Source: Casuarina equisetifolia
Taxonomy: Eukaryota; Streptophyta; Magnoliopsida; Fagales; Casuarinaceae
Length of the DNA: 64,000 nt
Direction: 5' to 3'
Assembly: GCA_028551475.1 (NCBI GenBank)
Contig: CM052359.1
Span: 13,021,583-13,085,582 of the forward strand
Part shown: in pieces, positions 11,022 to 23,865 of the stretch
Layout: every line of letters begins with the position of its first letter
Position numbering within the stretch: the stretch's first letter is position 1
Program-made: the position numbers and the translations under genes
The notes under the pieces: model-generated
What the model saw: the letters and a program-made list of their open reading frames with translations, nothing else
Told to the model about the DNA's origin: nothing
The model's database searches: none

Positions 11022-13674
11022 CTGTGAGATATGTACATAAACCAAAATGTTTCCTGATTTGATTGTAGTGGGCACGTACTTGATCTGATCTGGTTAGATT
11101 GTTATGTGCAAGTGAGCGTGCGAAGTTTGATTGTGACATGTTCTTAGGGAGATCATAGTATCTTCATAGTGCTGTTTGTTGCGTGGCTGTAGGTTTAGTG
11201 AGTGAGCTGTCCTTTAGAGTACTTGAAACATAGGTGTGTCGAGCATCTCAGGGATTAGTGAATCTCTCAATAGGATTGGATTTAGGATAATTTGAATTCT
11301 TCTGTTGAGTTTGCATCGGCTGATTGGATTTAGGTTGGATGTTTCTCTTTCTCTATTGCTGTTTTCTATCACAATGTAAAAGTTATTCATTATTTGTTAG
11401 CCAACTTTGACCAAATTCTATTGGTTGATTAATTTGGTATTGAAATAGATGGCGAAAATCAATTGGTTGAGGCATTTTAGCCTATGATGATCGGTTAAAA
11501 TGCAGTTCGGTTAGACCATGTGTGTTTCATAGGTGCTAAGATTGGCATGCTATCAGATATTGTTAGATGTGTCATTACATTCAAGTGCAGGTGATACTTT
11601 ATCATCTTGTTGTTTGTATAGCACATCATTTGAAAATGGATGGAAGTTGGTTATATTGGTTTCTGATGTATCACAAACAGTTAGGTCATCTATGCTTGTA
11701 ACAAAAGATTTTTTGTCATGTTTCTGAATGGATATAAAGCATGCCATAAGTTTTGGTCAAGATGGAAAAAACCTTGAGATTCTTAACTCTATATCTAGCA
11801 AATACTGAACCAAATTCAAATGTGGCTGGCTGACTTAGTCAAGTTGTTGATGCCTTTGTTATGATATTCTCAAGGCTGATGCCCATATTAGATCACGAGC
11901 AGAAGAAATTCTTATGAATTTTTCTGTTTGATTGCATAAACAGCATCAAGAAATCTTACATAGTTTTGAGGGTATAACACTTTAAAGGATACGTCCTAAA
12001 ATCTTGTATCATAATCTTATGAATTTTTCTGTTTTGAGTCATAAACAGCATCAAGAAATCTTACGTAGTTTTGAGGGTATAATGCTTTAAAGGATACACT
12101 CTAAAATCTTGTATCATAATCTCTCACTTTGTTTATTCATCAACTTTGTATTTCCTTATAACTCTAAGTGGGCAAGCTGTTTACAATTGAGTAAATATTT
12201 CAATTACATAATGTTATGGACACTTGGTCCTAGAAGTCATATGTCATCATTTATTACAACAAGATATTAGCTCAAATTTGACTTAATGGTTATTTTACAT
12301 GCTGGTTTGGATGCATCAATAATAAGTTATTGATGGAAGCAAAACATTATTGTTCTCTGTCAAGTCAATTGATGCTAGTTAGAGCTCAACATAACTTCTC
12401 TTTTTTTTTTTTTTAATCGGTACATCTTAAGGGGTAGTGATTGACCCGTAGACATGTTTCATCAAAACTTGTTTCAAAGGATTGCAATGGATAATAGTTG
12501 ATGGACTAAAGTAGATGTGGTTCTCTATCAAATCAATCACAGCTAGTTAGATCTCAGTATAACTAATATCTTCGGATAATTGCACGTGGTCTATATCTTT
12601 ACATAATTTCTTAGTGTCTCAAAACATGGGGTTATAAGTTTATTAATCATTCCTTCCATTTGTATTGTTCATTTTTGGTCCTATGATAAAAGTCTCTTTT
12701 AATTGCAGAGACTATCGCAACAATAGATCTGCTCTTTACGATGGAATCGAGGAGGGTGGCATTAGGGCCTCATCTTCTTACTCCTCCCATGAAATTGATG
12801 AGCATGATAACGAAAGAGCAATAGATGGATTGCAAGATAGGGTCATTTTGCTGAAGAGAGTAAGTTTTATCTTCCCTGTAAGCTGAATTTTCCAAGTATT
12901 GTTGTATGGGAATATCTAAATGTGAAAGAGTTGGAGTTTGGGATACTTTTCTCGCAAGTCCAAAGTATTTGTTATGCATATGCATCCTCACTAAAATTAA
13001 ATGTAGCATCTTTAAAAGTCCTTCTAATTGGGTGAGGGATGCTCATAAAGCTTTTATTGATGCATGCCTTCTCCTTTCTATTACTCGAGTATCTTACTGA
13101 AACTCCTGTAGAGTGTTAAAAACTTAATAAACTAAGGGGATTGCTGCTTAAGCTAGACCTAACAAAACTATGTTTAGTAAGAAGCTTTTGTAAGTGATAC
13201 AATTTCTTGCTTTTAAAAGCTAGAATATAGTCCAAACAAATTTTAATGGACGTTACTTTCAGTTGTCAGGTGATATAAATGAGGAGATGGAGAGTCATAA
13301 CCGCATGCTGGACAGAATGGTATGCATGGAGCAGTTGGCCCGTCTTTCTTTTTATTGTTCTTTTTCTACGCATTCTATCTCTTGTGTCTCTCCCAATGTA
13401 AGATGTGGCATTGTTTTAGGGAAATGATATGGATTCATCAAGGGGAGTCCTGTCAGGAACCATGGATCGCTTCAAGATGGTATTTACAAGAAATAATAAT
13501 TCTTTCGTATTCGAATGATATACTTTACCTAGAATTAATATTTGATGCTTCAAGGCTGAATGAAGAACTTGTTTTACCTTGTAGGTGTTTGAGACCAAGT
13601 CAAGCCGGAGAATGTTTACACTTGTGGCATCATTTGTTGTTATTTTCCTAATCATATACTATCTCACTAGGTAA
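10823..13674 (+). CDS. BET11: Bet1-like SNARE (Qc), complete, 5 exons, 126 aa
   Basis: A tail-anchored SNARE of the ER-Golgi pathway that pairs with other Q- and R-SNAREs to fuse transport vesicles. Coding exons are 10823-10845, 12709-12859, 13263-13319, 13420-13479 and 13585-13674, all with GT-AG junctions and matching phases. The N-terminus is MSAINARRDYRNNRSALYDG. The SNARE helix runs roughly from residue 40 to 97 with heptad hydrophobics (AIDGLQDRVILLKRLSGDI, MLDRMGNDMD). Residues 107-126 form the C-terminal membrane anchor (FTLVASFVVIFLIIYYLTR). The residue near the central ionic layer is His70 (ESHNRMLD), where animal and yeast Bet1 have Gln; from memory, plant members share this. Length is as expected. 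Intron 1 (1.86 kb) holds a CT microsatellite and a 105-bp tandem duplication. Confidence 0.93.
10991..11017. repeat. (CT)n microsatellite in Bet1-like intron 1
   Basis: A pyrimidine-rich stretch ends in a pure CT tract close to the 5' splice site of intron 1. Confidence 0.9.
11911..12120. repeat. Tandem duplication, two 105-bp copies, in Bet1-like intron 1
   Basis: Copy 1 is 11911-12015 and copy 2 is 12016-12120. Both start CTTATGAATTTTTCTGTTT and end ATCTTGTATCATAAT, with about ten scattered differences. The copies are adjacent with no spacer. No coding content. Confidence 0.9.
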
Positions 13675-16600
13675 TTGATGTGCATGGATTTTATGCAGCT
13701 TCTTAGCTTTATGTTAGGCTGGGATGACCTGTTTTCCCTGCATTGCTGTAATCAATGTTACTGCCTGTAAGATATGTGCATGTCATAGAAAGTTATTTCC
13801 ATGTATCGAATAGTTGTTGAACCCGTGGCATGGTTGGCAGTTGATAATGCCGTTTGAATCTCAATCTCTCTCCCTTCTTTGCTGCTTGCTTTTGCATGCC
13901 TTGGTCGGTATTTTCAATGGTTTTTGTCTTTTGCCATTTCTGTGACGTGCTCAATTGAAAGGTTCTGCAAACCTTTCTGAGTGTTCCGAAGAAGGGTAGC
14001 TGAGTAATTAGCGGGACTGTCCAATCTTGGGTCGACAGAATTTGATCGAATCTGTTTGCGTTGGGCTACACATACACAAGCCCATGTGCCTGCCCCTTGT
14101 GTGTTAAAATTGCCGATTGAAGCAAAAGCAACTCCGAACTCGAAAAAATAAATCTACCAATCTTTTTATCAGTACGCGGAAAGTCGTTTGGTGTAATTGA
14201 AGGCTGCTGTGCATTTACCCAACGACACGTACTAAGACCTCCTGATAAGTTCGAGATTCGGAGCCGTATCCAGCAGCTGCAGTTGGGATTCACTAGGCTT
14301 ATTGCATACGAGTTTCTAAGGGATATGAAATAATTCTTTGTGAGGGATACTTGTCAAGGCATAGTTGCATTGTGGACATGGACATAACGCCAACAAAAGA
14401 TGATGAAAAATGCTGGGAAAAGAGACAGATGTGATACTTGGGTACTATTCCTACGTAGAAAATCATGGAAAATCTTGACCAGTCCTGGTTCCTAAAGTTT
14501 TGGTCTTCATGCTTCCAGGTGTTTCCTTCAGCAACCTAACTCGCGGTAAACCGACAATTACGGTCCATTATCGCCTGGCTGTTAAACTAAAAAAGGAAAT
14601 TTCCCTGAAGAGGTTTGCACCAGCCCCAGCCCCGCTAGACCACTGGTGCTAGTGGTAGAAACGATCACATAATACTCTTTTGTACATGAACAAAATACAT
14701 CGCTGCAGGTCGGGGGTTAACAAGCATAGAGAATGACAAATATTCTACACCCAGCACTCCCAGACAAGGTCAAGGCCGATTGGCCACATTGTTACGGCCT
14801 GCAGAGTGTTTGGTCAACTAGGTTAGGTTCCCCCGTTATATGCTGCTAAACAGAAGATGTCATGTTCTAGTTTTATATTTTGCGTTACCGGGTTTGGTTT
14901 ATAATGATCCAAAACTTCGGTTTTCGTTTTTGTTTCTTGAAAAATCTTGAATAATCTTGAATCCTATATCTCGAGGTTGGAGTTGTTTACATAGATTTAG
15001 GTAATGGAGGTGAGGCATTTTAAATTTAAAAGTTAATAACCTTGTCACTTAACTATTGACCACAGTTTTGGAGGCTGGAGTTAAAGAGTCGTTTCCGCTT
15101 CGTTCAAAATCAGGGCTTAGAATACACAAAAATTAAGAGTATACACGTGATTGGCAGCTTTAACTCCCATCTTTGATTGAGATTCATCCTAAGGTTCCCC
15201 CCATCTGGTTTTCGCTTTACTGTTCATTTACTGTTAAGCTCTTGGTGATAGAGATACTGATTTCATAACAACAGTACATCCATCATACAAGGGGAGGGAA
15301 AAAAATATAAAATTGAGAGATTTGTTTTACATTCTGTTTGCTGCAAATCTCTTATCTAATTGAGATACAATACAATCTCTTGTTCGCCTTCATTTGCAAT
15401 ATGTCAATTAATATGCACAGATCTTGTTGTCAGAAGATTAATACAGATTATACAACAAACATATACATACAATTACAAATGAATATTAAACATTTCATGT
15501 GATTAAGACAAAAATTACAACTTCTTTTTTCATTTAAAGTTTTCATACATCCGACTCAAAATTGCGAAAAGAATAACTATGCACACAACCCTTCATTACA
15601 CTCGAAGCGTCTACACTTTTGCAAGTAGCAATCCACTACCTGACACATGCAACAGTGCTTTCAATAGTATATCTTCATCTTTAGATTTTGCTTTCTCAAT
15701 CTTTCCATTAAAACATGATTGAAATATACCATGCAAGCCAGTTTCATGATTGACACAGGAGAATTACACGTCCATTCCTGACACCCCAAACTCGTAAAAG
15801 CAAGAAGTGCTTGCTTTCCATATATTCTTATATAGACTAACATGTCACGCCTCCCCTATACCCCCCCTATGGGATTATGCTTTCACTATCGAAAGTGTAT
15901 TCTGAGTGGTCAACCAAGCATGAAAGATTGTCTCGAAAAGCCTCGGCAAACTGATAAGAAGATATTCTTGCTTTCGTGTTTCTCCACATACAACGCTCCT
16001 CCGACAGCTTCCCAGAAGTGTCGAATAACTTTAGGTACCTGAGTTAGAAGCTTCTTTCCATGTAACATCTCATCCAAATTATGATCAACCATACTGTTTT
16101 ATATATTCAATACTGAAATATTTCTTATTATTTAAAATATCAAATACTGAAATATTTCCTGTTTCCAATTTTCATGACTAATAAGAGCTACAAGCGAAAG
16201 ATTCTTTATATATGAAGAACTTACCTGCTTTTTACAAGGAAATAAACTTTTTTACATTTAACAATTCTTCAAACCTAACAAGGAGACCAAATTCTACTTT
16301 TTGCAGCTAATAATAGAAGCTTTGGATGTAAAAATCCCTCTATATGAAGAACTTATCTCTTTTCTGTGAGCCACTTTGAAGAAAAATTAATTTTCATAGC
16401 TAATAAAAGCTCCATGAACTTTTGGATCAGAAAAGTGATGAAAGATTCATACAATGGTCTTAGGCGCAGTTAAATGCATAGATTTAGAACAATAGCAGCA
16501 GATTTGGCGACCAACGGTATAGTAAAACTCATAATAATGTCCAAGCAAGACACATGTGAGAGAGAAGTCATGTCAACATAACCTAAAAGTTCTTGGTTAT

Positions 16601-18905
16601 TGTTAAATATTGGACAAGAGATGCACACCAAGATCTTACTTTGTCTATTGCTTGACCTAATATCCAACACTAAGAAACCTTTCCCTATTATAATTTGGTT
16701 AACATAGTTCCTGCTCTTATATAAGTTGCAGGGCAAGATCAGAATCTACTCCTTGGAAAAAAAGTATTGTGACGAATCTTACAAAGACCTTTTAACAATT
16801 TTTTTTTGTTAAATTCTTTGACGTTCCTTTAGCTCATTTGGGTGAGCTTCACTTCCAATGCTTCTGCTCAAAAGTCATGCCCATTGGGTAAAGGGAATCA
16901 ACTACAACTTCCTGAAAAGCATGCCTTTCTATGGGCATTTAATCAGGACACAGAATTCAAGGTACATGGCCAATGACGTCTCCATCAGACGTGCCTCTTG
17001 ACACCGCGAGAGTGTCATTTTACCACGGTTCTGATAACGGTCATTTCAATCCACTGTTGGTTCCATCACCTATGGCTTATCTTTCACTAACCACGCCATG
17101 AAGTCAAAAAATCACGTTAAAAAGTTGTATCTCAGTGGGGAAAAATCTCTTCAATCGCCTTCAAGTGGAGATTGCATGTAAGCGGGATCATTCACGAGAT
17201 GCAGATGATTGATATTCACTCAATCACCAAAACTGTAGGGGAAAAGGTACTGACTTCATGAAGAAGATTTTGGAGCATCAGACTACGACATTTTGTGTGT
17301 CATTCATGTAAAAGAGATTATGATTTTGCTAAGTAAAATTAATATATATAATAGCTGTATGTACAAGATGGGATTAAATGCATACTTTTATGATGATAAT
17401 ATTCGAAATATGACATGAGATCAAATTGGCCTTCATAAATCTTTTAAATTGTTTTGAAATTTTTTTTACACTATAAAATCAATCTTTTATAAGTGTTTTG
17501 ATATTTTTTAAGCATGTCATACTTATAACTAACAGTGTTTTTAAACATCATATTATTTCTCCTATTTTAAATAACATATACAAAAGAAATTGTATGTACA
17601 AGATATGATTAAAGTGCATATCTTTATGATGATACTATTCACAATATTACATGAGATCAAATTCGTCTTCATAAATCTTTTAAACTGTTTTGAAAATTGT
17701 TTTACACAATAAAATTGATCTGTTATAAGTATTTTGATAGTTTTAAGCATGTCATACTTAGAACTAACAGTGTTTTTAAATATCTTACTATTTCTCCTAT
17801 TTTAAATAACATAAGCAAAAGAAATATATAAATTAAAGGATACTGCAATACAGCTTTTTCTTTGTAGCATTCAAGTAAAAGGTGGTTAAAACTTCCAAGG
17901 ATTAAAGCCAAAACTCGTGATAAAATCCTATTAGACGGCCTTAAGACATGACAAAAGAAAGAAATTTTTTTGTCAGTGATAATCCTACCACAAGATTTGA
18001 TTTTAGTTACATCTATCATGAACGTCGTTTGCAAACATACCAACAAGGTATCCGCAAGCATGCACTCAAACATACAATATGTTTGTCCTCTGAAAGCGAA
18101 GTGACCATAATGAATGGTCTATATATAGAAGAAACACTAATTGTTTGATTAGTAATGTCCTCTGATATGATAGTTGGGTTAAAACAAAAGGTGAAAATAT
18201 AATGCTATGGTTTGAACAAATCCCTTTCTAACACCAATTAGATAATTATGAACCTCAATCATCTCAAGAAAATAGTTTAAATTTTGACATATATTGTTTT
18301 AGTTCGCAGGATGCCTCTTGCTCATCAGGGATGAGCCATGAAATTGGCTTCCTTTGTTCAGGGTTTCTAGAAGATCATTAACTGACATGAGAATAGCTGA
18401 CAAGTAATTCAAGCAAGCTCCACAATTTCTTGCAGAAAATGGTAACAACACTCTAGTGATTGCAATATTTTCAGAGATAATGAGAGATTTCAATTCCATT
18501 AGACTTGAAACAAGAAACAAGTTTTATTGAGTTTGACATAAGCAAAACTTATACCATGGAAAGGAAGGAAAAAAGAAAGAAACAAAAGGTGGTAGAAAGC
18601 ACTTATAATAAGAACATCTCGTAGAACCCTAACTAATTTAGGGCTTAACAGTAGAGAGGAAAAACATTACCTTGGAATTCTACGACTAGAATTACTTTCA
18701 TTTTCTTGAAAAAACCCATTAGGAAACCTCCTCGCATGCTTCCCCATGGATTAACAAGAAGGCAAGTTCGAATCCCATACCACCACAGAGGAGATACTCG
18801 ATTAATAACTTCTCCTTCTTCCCCTCTTCCGGATGAAGAAAATAACCAAGTATGTACAACACAACATTTATTACTCCATAAAGCCCTCATATATCTTATA
18901 AAATT
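13675..18905. other. Gene-poor interval
   Basis: The first few hundred bases should hold the Bet1-like 3' UTR. Beyond that I see no protein of a family I know: the open frames are short and scattered over both strands. A diverged tandem duplication occurs at 17356-17825 (separate entry). The 3' end borders the first zinc-finger gene. Confidence 0.55.
17356..17825. repeat. Tandem duplication, two ~235-bp copies
   Basis: Copy 1 starts at 17356 and copy 2 at 17591, both with TGTATGTACAAGAT. They stay alignable to a shared CATA(T/A)...CAAAAGAAAT end. Divergence is visible (small indels and substitutions), so the duplication is old. AT-rich and without coding potential. Confidence 0.85.
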
Positions 18906-19442
18906 CTACGGATAATGACCAAGTCGAAGCTCTAGGTCCACTTCATCTTCTTCGCTGCCATCTTCTCCCTTCTCACCATCATCATCTACATGCTTTGGAT
19001 CAACTTGCATGCGTAGACTTCGTTGCCAATCCTCTTCAAACAGATTCAGACGCCGTGGGTTTTGTACAGGCAACTCATCTATATGTTGTGTGTGTGTGGG
19101 TCTCAGATTCCATGTGGACGCTGGAAAAGATATTTGATAATTTGCATTTACCTCGGGAGCTGTGGAGTAATGGGGCTGATAGCTTTGAATTGGCAAGTAT
19201 GATTTAAGACTGCCATGGTTCTCGTCTGCTCTGCTTGAGACCGACGGAAGTGAACTCGGCCTTGCTTTGATTCTATCCTTTCTATGGATGTTCATGTGGC
19301 CGCCCAAGGCTTGTGCTGTGGTGAAGCCTCTCTTGCAGAACACGCACTCGTAGGATCGGCCGGTGCCCATATCATCATTCTTCTCCGATCGATCGCTTTC
19401 TTCACTGGAACTCTTGGAGTCGTCGTGGTAGTTAGAATTCAT
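18906..19442 (-). CDS. Single C2H2 (QALGGH) zinc-finger repressor, intronless, 178 aa
   Basis: A plant-specific transcription factor of the small EPF-type zinc-finger class that includes TAC1, SUPERMAN and RABBIT EARS. One finger lies at residues 33-53 (Cys33, Cys36, His49, His53) with the plant hallmark QALGGH. The C-terminus [10 protein letters not shown] contains an EAR-type LxLxL motif, which recruits TOPLESS co-repressors in related proteins. An acidic Ser-rich N-terminus precedes the finger, and an Asp/Glu-rich stretch precedes the EAR motif. The finger sequence ECVFCKRGF...MNIHRKDR is closest in feel to TAC1-like proteins, but the exact orthologue is not certain. A CT microsatellite lies about 360 bp upstream. 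A second gene of the same class lies 7.2 kb away in the same orientation. Confidence 0.88.
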   Translation of the reverse strand: MNSNYHDDSKSSSEESDRSEKNDDMGTGRSYECVFCKRGFTTAQALGGHMNIHRKDRIKARPSSLPSVSSRADENHGSLKSYLPIQSYQPHYSTAPEVNANYQISFPASTWNLRPTHTQHIDELPVQNPRRLNLFEEDWQRSLRMQVDPKHVDDDGEKGEDGSEEDEVDLELRLGHYP

Positions 19443-19798
19443 GGATGAACCAACCTCTCGAGCTATCGCACCAGGAATTCTGAGTCTTCTGCTGAGAATA
19501 TGGAGGAGAAGGATTGAAGGGGAGTCTTATAGAGAAGAAAGGCGAGCGAAAGGTGTGAGACAAGAGACAAATAAAGGACATAGGCATTACCTATGAGCTT
19601 TGAGTGAAGATGTTGTGAGGGAGAAAAGTCTTAGCAGTTTGCTAAGAGACCCATTCGAGTGGCCGGCTGTTGATCCTATTTTAGCAAACAGTTTTATTTT
19701 GTTTTGCATTTTCTTTTCAATGCTGTCTGTCATTAAAGCTCTTGTAGCTTTCATCTAGGTTTTCTTAACGTGGTCTTCGCTTTGTCATCTCTCTATCT

Positions 19799-19801
<3 letters not shown>

Positions 19802-19840
<39 letters not shown>
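19802..19840. repeat. (CT)n microsatellite upstream of zinc-finger gene
   Basis: A pure CT tract of about 39 bp in the 5' flank of the minus-strand zinc-finger gene, seen as GA on its coding strand. Confidence 0.92.
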
Positions 19841-19842
<2 letters not shown>

Positions 19843-21425
19843 GCCTTGCCAAAAGGTAAACCTATTCACATGGGGTTTAAACTCTTCTGTGGTTGTCTCC
19901 ACCACCAATCACAGTGCCCAACCTTGGCGTACGGATCACTTCAAGAAACCTTGAGAAGCAATATGATATTAGTGGAAATAACCTGAAGCTTTCTTCTCAC
20001 ATTAAAATATTCATTGTTACAAAAGCAGTCAAAGTAAATTTTGATATGAAACAAAGAACCTTCCTCAACAATGATCATCATCGCATCCAACGCCATCCGG
20101 AGAAACCAGAAGATTAACTCTGATTGAGTAGTTCTCCCTTTACCCTGTTTTTACTCCCGGTGGTGACCAGACACTTGGTCAAAAACATTCATTGACCAAG
20201 TCCACGTGGTCATGACATGGAATAGACATGCTACGAAGATGATCATGGCTGAAACCTTGCTGCACACTTCTGAGGCAAGAATCGAACAAAATAGTTGCAG
20301 ATAATCACCGGGAATTATGTTATCGTGGGAGCTTGCTTGTCGCATGATTCTCAGGAAAGATGTAGGAACCTTCCTTCATGATGGAAATGGCGCAAGAAAC
20401 ATTGCATTTTGTAGCTTCTATTTGTCCTTAGTAAGCTTTTAAACCATGATTAATGGGAACAAAACATCTTTATGTCATCACAGTCAACATCATACGTACA
20501 TAAATCATAATCATGGGCTTCCTTGATAAATTCATTTTGCTTTCAAAATCCAGAATGAGCGATGAGAAAATCTAGCACCCAACAACTCTGTCTGAAACAG
20601 CAACATTAAAAAACAAAAGCAATCTTAAATCCCATTTGCATGCGATTGAACTTGCGCTGGACGACCTCATTGTTATCGACAATGAACAGGTTCCCACTTC
20701 TGGATCCTGTCGTTACCTTCTGTCACGTAAATAAAAGATACAGTAGTCTGAGGATTTTGTATTGCCGTAAAGGATACACAAATGCTGGTATTGGATGGTT
20801 TACTTTAGAAATCTTATACGTCAACATAAAATGTCATTATACTTACATTCTTTAATTACGTTGCTATAGATAAGATGGGTTTTGTGCAGTAATATGCACA
20901 GTGATGATTTGATACGTAACATGTAAAATTAGATTTTGCATAGACTTTATGGTCCTGTCCTTCTAAAGCCATAACAGTATTCGTCAAATGGAATGGAAGA
21001 AAAGGCAGTGGTTTGACCAGTTGGTTAATTAAATTAAATTCTTATCTATTAACTTAAAAAGAAAGGAAAAGAAGAGGCATAAGGAAGATTCCTAGTAACT
21101 AATTTTAATTGCTTCCTCGTACTTTTAAGGTCCAAGACCAAATCCCTCTCTCTCTCTCTCTCGATATCAAGCGAACACAAGCATAAACACATTTGGAACA
21201 TAATTTTTAATTAGAACATCAAAGTTAGTGGCATTGGGCAGGATGTCTTTTGCCTAGAATGAAGAGATTAGTTAGAAAATCCGAGACTCTATGACCAATC
21301 ATTGCAATTTCATGGTCAGTAACAAAGCCTTTAGCTTCCAAGTTAAGGCATAATTTTTTACTAATTCTGCTTGGTTACAGCTAAAGATGTTCACATCGTT
21401 AGCCACCTCAGAATCTGCACGTTCA

Positions 21426-21463
<38 letters not shown>

Positions 21464-23764
21464 AAAAACAAAAAAAAATCCCAAATAAAATATCTTATGT
21501 ATAGTTATGGCATCTTCCCACTAGCGAAGATCATTTCACCGATTAAAGAACGTGAATCCAGTTATTACTTAGACAAAACATCCTACCAATTCCCTTCTTA
21601 TAGAACTATAAAGCTTCGATTTGTAGCGAATATGACCAAAAATAAAGAACAAAATTATGATGTGAACATTTCTCTAATAATAATTAATCGATTTCCCATT
21701 TCCCACGCGGACGACAAAGAGGTCCATGGTGCTGAGTTGACATAATTCCTTCGACCAGTAGTTATGGTTTATTTTATTGCCAGTGGAGCTTTTGTCTTCA
21801 AGTATTTTAATTCTCAGCGAGGGGCTCATTAAGTTATAATTAGATGGTGGTTTTGACTTAGTCTGCAAGAAAATTGCAAGAAGAAAAGACAGAGAGAAAC
21901 GGACAAGGGCAAGAACATGGACGGGAACAATATGAGTGCTTTTAACTACTTCAATTCTCTACCAAATCATTCTGTCTTCTTCTTTACATTTTGCCAAAAT
22001 TGATGTTTGAACCAGCTTCTCGCTCTGTTCCCTTTGTTAACCAATGTGGTTGTCTGATATGTAGATGTATAGGATGTCTTTTATGCCTTTCTTAATTGCT
22101 AGGATATCATTTGATGATATAGAACAAAATTTGGAACCTAACAACTATTTTAAGCGTTAATAATTATGTTTTCGTTTTTATATATTCTTAACATAAGAAA
22201 ACAAAAACAATAAGGTTTAATACAAACACTATACAGAATTTTGTTCAGTTTGAAAATATGTAAACTTCTCTGCACAAATTTATACAGGATAATACATGAT
22301 AAAATGAGTCTAATAGATTTTAAAACTCCAATAGGTTGGATATCAAACTTTATGCACCTTAATTCAACAATTGGCGAAGAAATGGCGGGTTCTTGTACCA
22401 ACAAGTTCATACCTAGATATTTTATGGATAATTTATTTTGCTTAATTTTTTGCTTCTCTTTCCCCAATTCCACGTGGCATTGCGATGGGGTTGTTTCACA
22501 AATTGTGGCATCTTCATCTTGAGGAAATGATAATTAAGGTGGGTAATTTTGACGGTTCAACTTGGTAAGAATTCACACAATTCTCGAAAGACGGCAAGCT
22601 GGTCAAAGGATTTGAATGGATTGGCTACTCTGACCTGTTGGTCTTCTGAAAGGTAAAAAAGAAAAAGAAAAAGGATATTTTATATTGGGTTCTTGAATTG
22701 AATTTAATGGCCCCTGTCGACCTCATTTTCTAGTTCAATTCAGTTGAAAGATTATCAATGTCAAGGATGTGTATTCGACTTGACCTTGGTGTTAAAAGAT
22801 CCCATTTTGAAACAATTGACAAGACTGAGATAATTTTGAGGTTTTGGGGTGACCTATTTTTGCATCTGTACCGTGAAAGAAAAGCTTCTCAGATTTTGCC
22901 AAGGGATTTCATCGTCTCAAAGCTTATTTATTATAATAAGTATTTATAAAAATTTTAAAATTTAAATTTAGATAGTAGATAATTGGTTGAACTATTTTGT
23001 AATGTAAATTTTGAGATATATAAAGCGCATGACAATTAATTACCCTTGAGTTGTTTGTCATAAACGGTATAAAAGACAAAGAGTAGAGGAGTGAAGGGAT
23101 TAGTCATAAATACTTATTGTTGGGCATCGAACTGAAATTAGTAAAATGATAGATTTGTACAAAGAGCAGACTAGTCTATGAGAATATAGAAATTATGGAA
23201 GCTGAATAATACAAATTTATATTGATTTTCCCCTCAATTATATTGAAAGATGGTTTCTTGATATTTGTGTTTTTCTCTCAAGGAAATTTGCTTGATAATC
23301 ACTCTCTTGCTCTTTCAATTTTTCAAGATTTATTTATTTTTTTGATGAATATGTTAGATTATTTATCAAAAAATAAGAGAATATAAAAGTTTAGGAACAT
23401 ACTTTAGTATTATTATTTATCTAAGTGAAAATTGAATTTAAAATCCTCCAATGATGACACAATAGAATATTCACCTAAAAAAGTTTAATGTTTTTAAATA
23501 AATATATTATTTCATGTATTATATTCCTAATTTTAGTTAATAAAATTAATATTTTAACAGTCTTATTTTGAAAACATCTATGATTTTATTCAGACAATAT
23601 ATAATATATACAAGTTAAGAAAGATAGTTTAAAAGGTTCCACAATCAAATCTTTTTCTTTAGTTGCTTTAACCATCTATTGTACTTTAGAATTCTAATCA
23701 TTAATGTTCCTATGAATACCTTGTTGTAAAAGAATACTTCACCAATTTTGCCTAATCTAAATAC

Positions 23765-23865
23765 ACTACAAAAAATAAGTGTGACTTGTTTTTAAATTAA
23801 GAACAATATAAATTATAATATAGGTCAATTGAGGAAAACTATTAAGATATCACTTATGTTGTAGT
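23765..23865. mobile_element. Short MITE-like element with CACTA-type ends
   Basis: The left end reads CACTACAAAAAATAAGTG and the right end, reverse-complemented, reads ACTACAACATAAGTG. These are inverted repeats differing by a two-base gap and one substitution, about 101 bp apart. CACTAC...A termini are typical of En/Spm-derived MITEs. The internal sequence is AT-rich and non-coding. No clear 3-bp target duplication is visible. Confidence 0.5.

Noticed and set aside
15910..16092. Minus-strand frame with KLLTQVPKVIRHFWEAVGGALYVE
   Set aside because: Faintly like an RNase III-type segment, but no catalytic motif, no flanking exons and only 60 codons.
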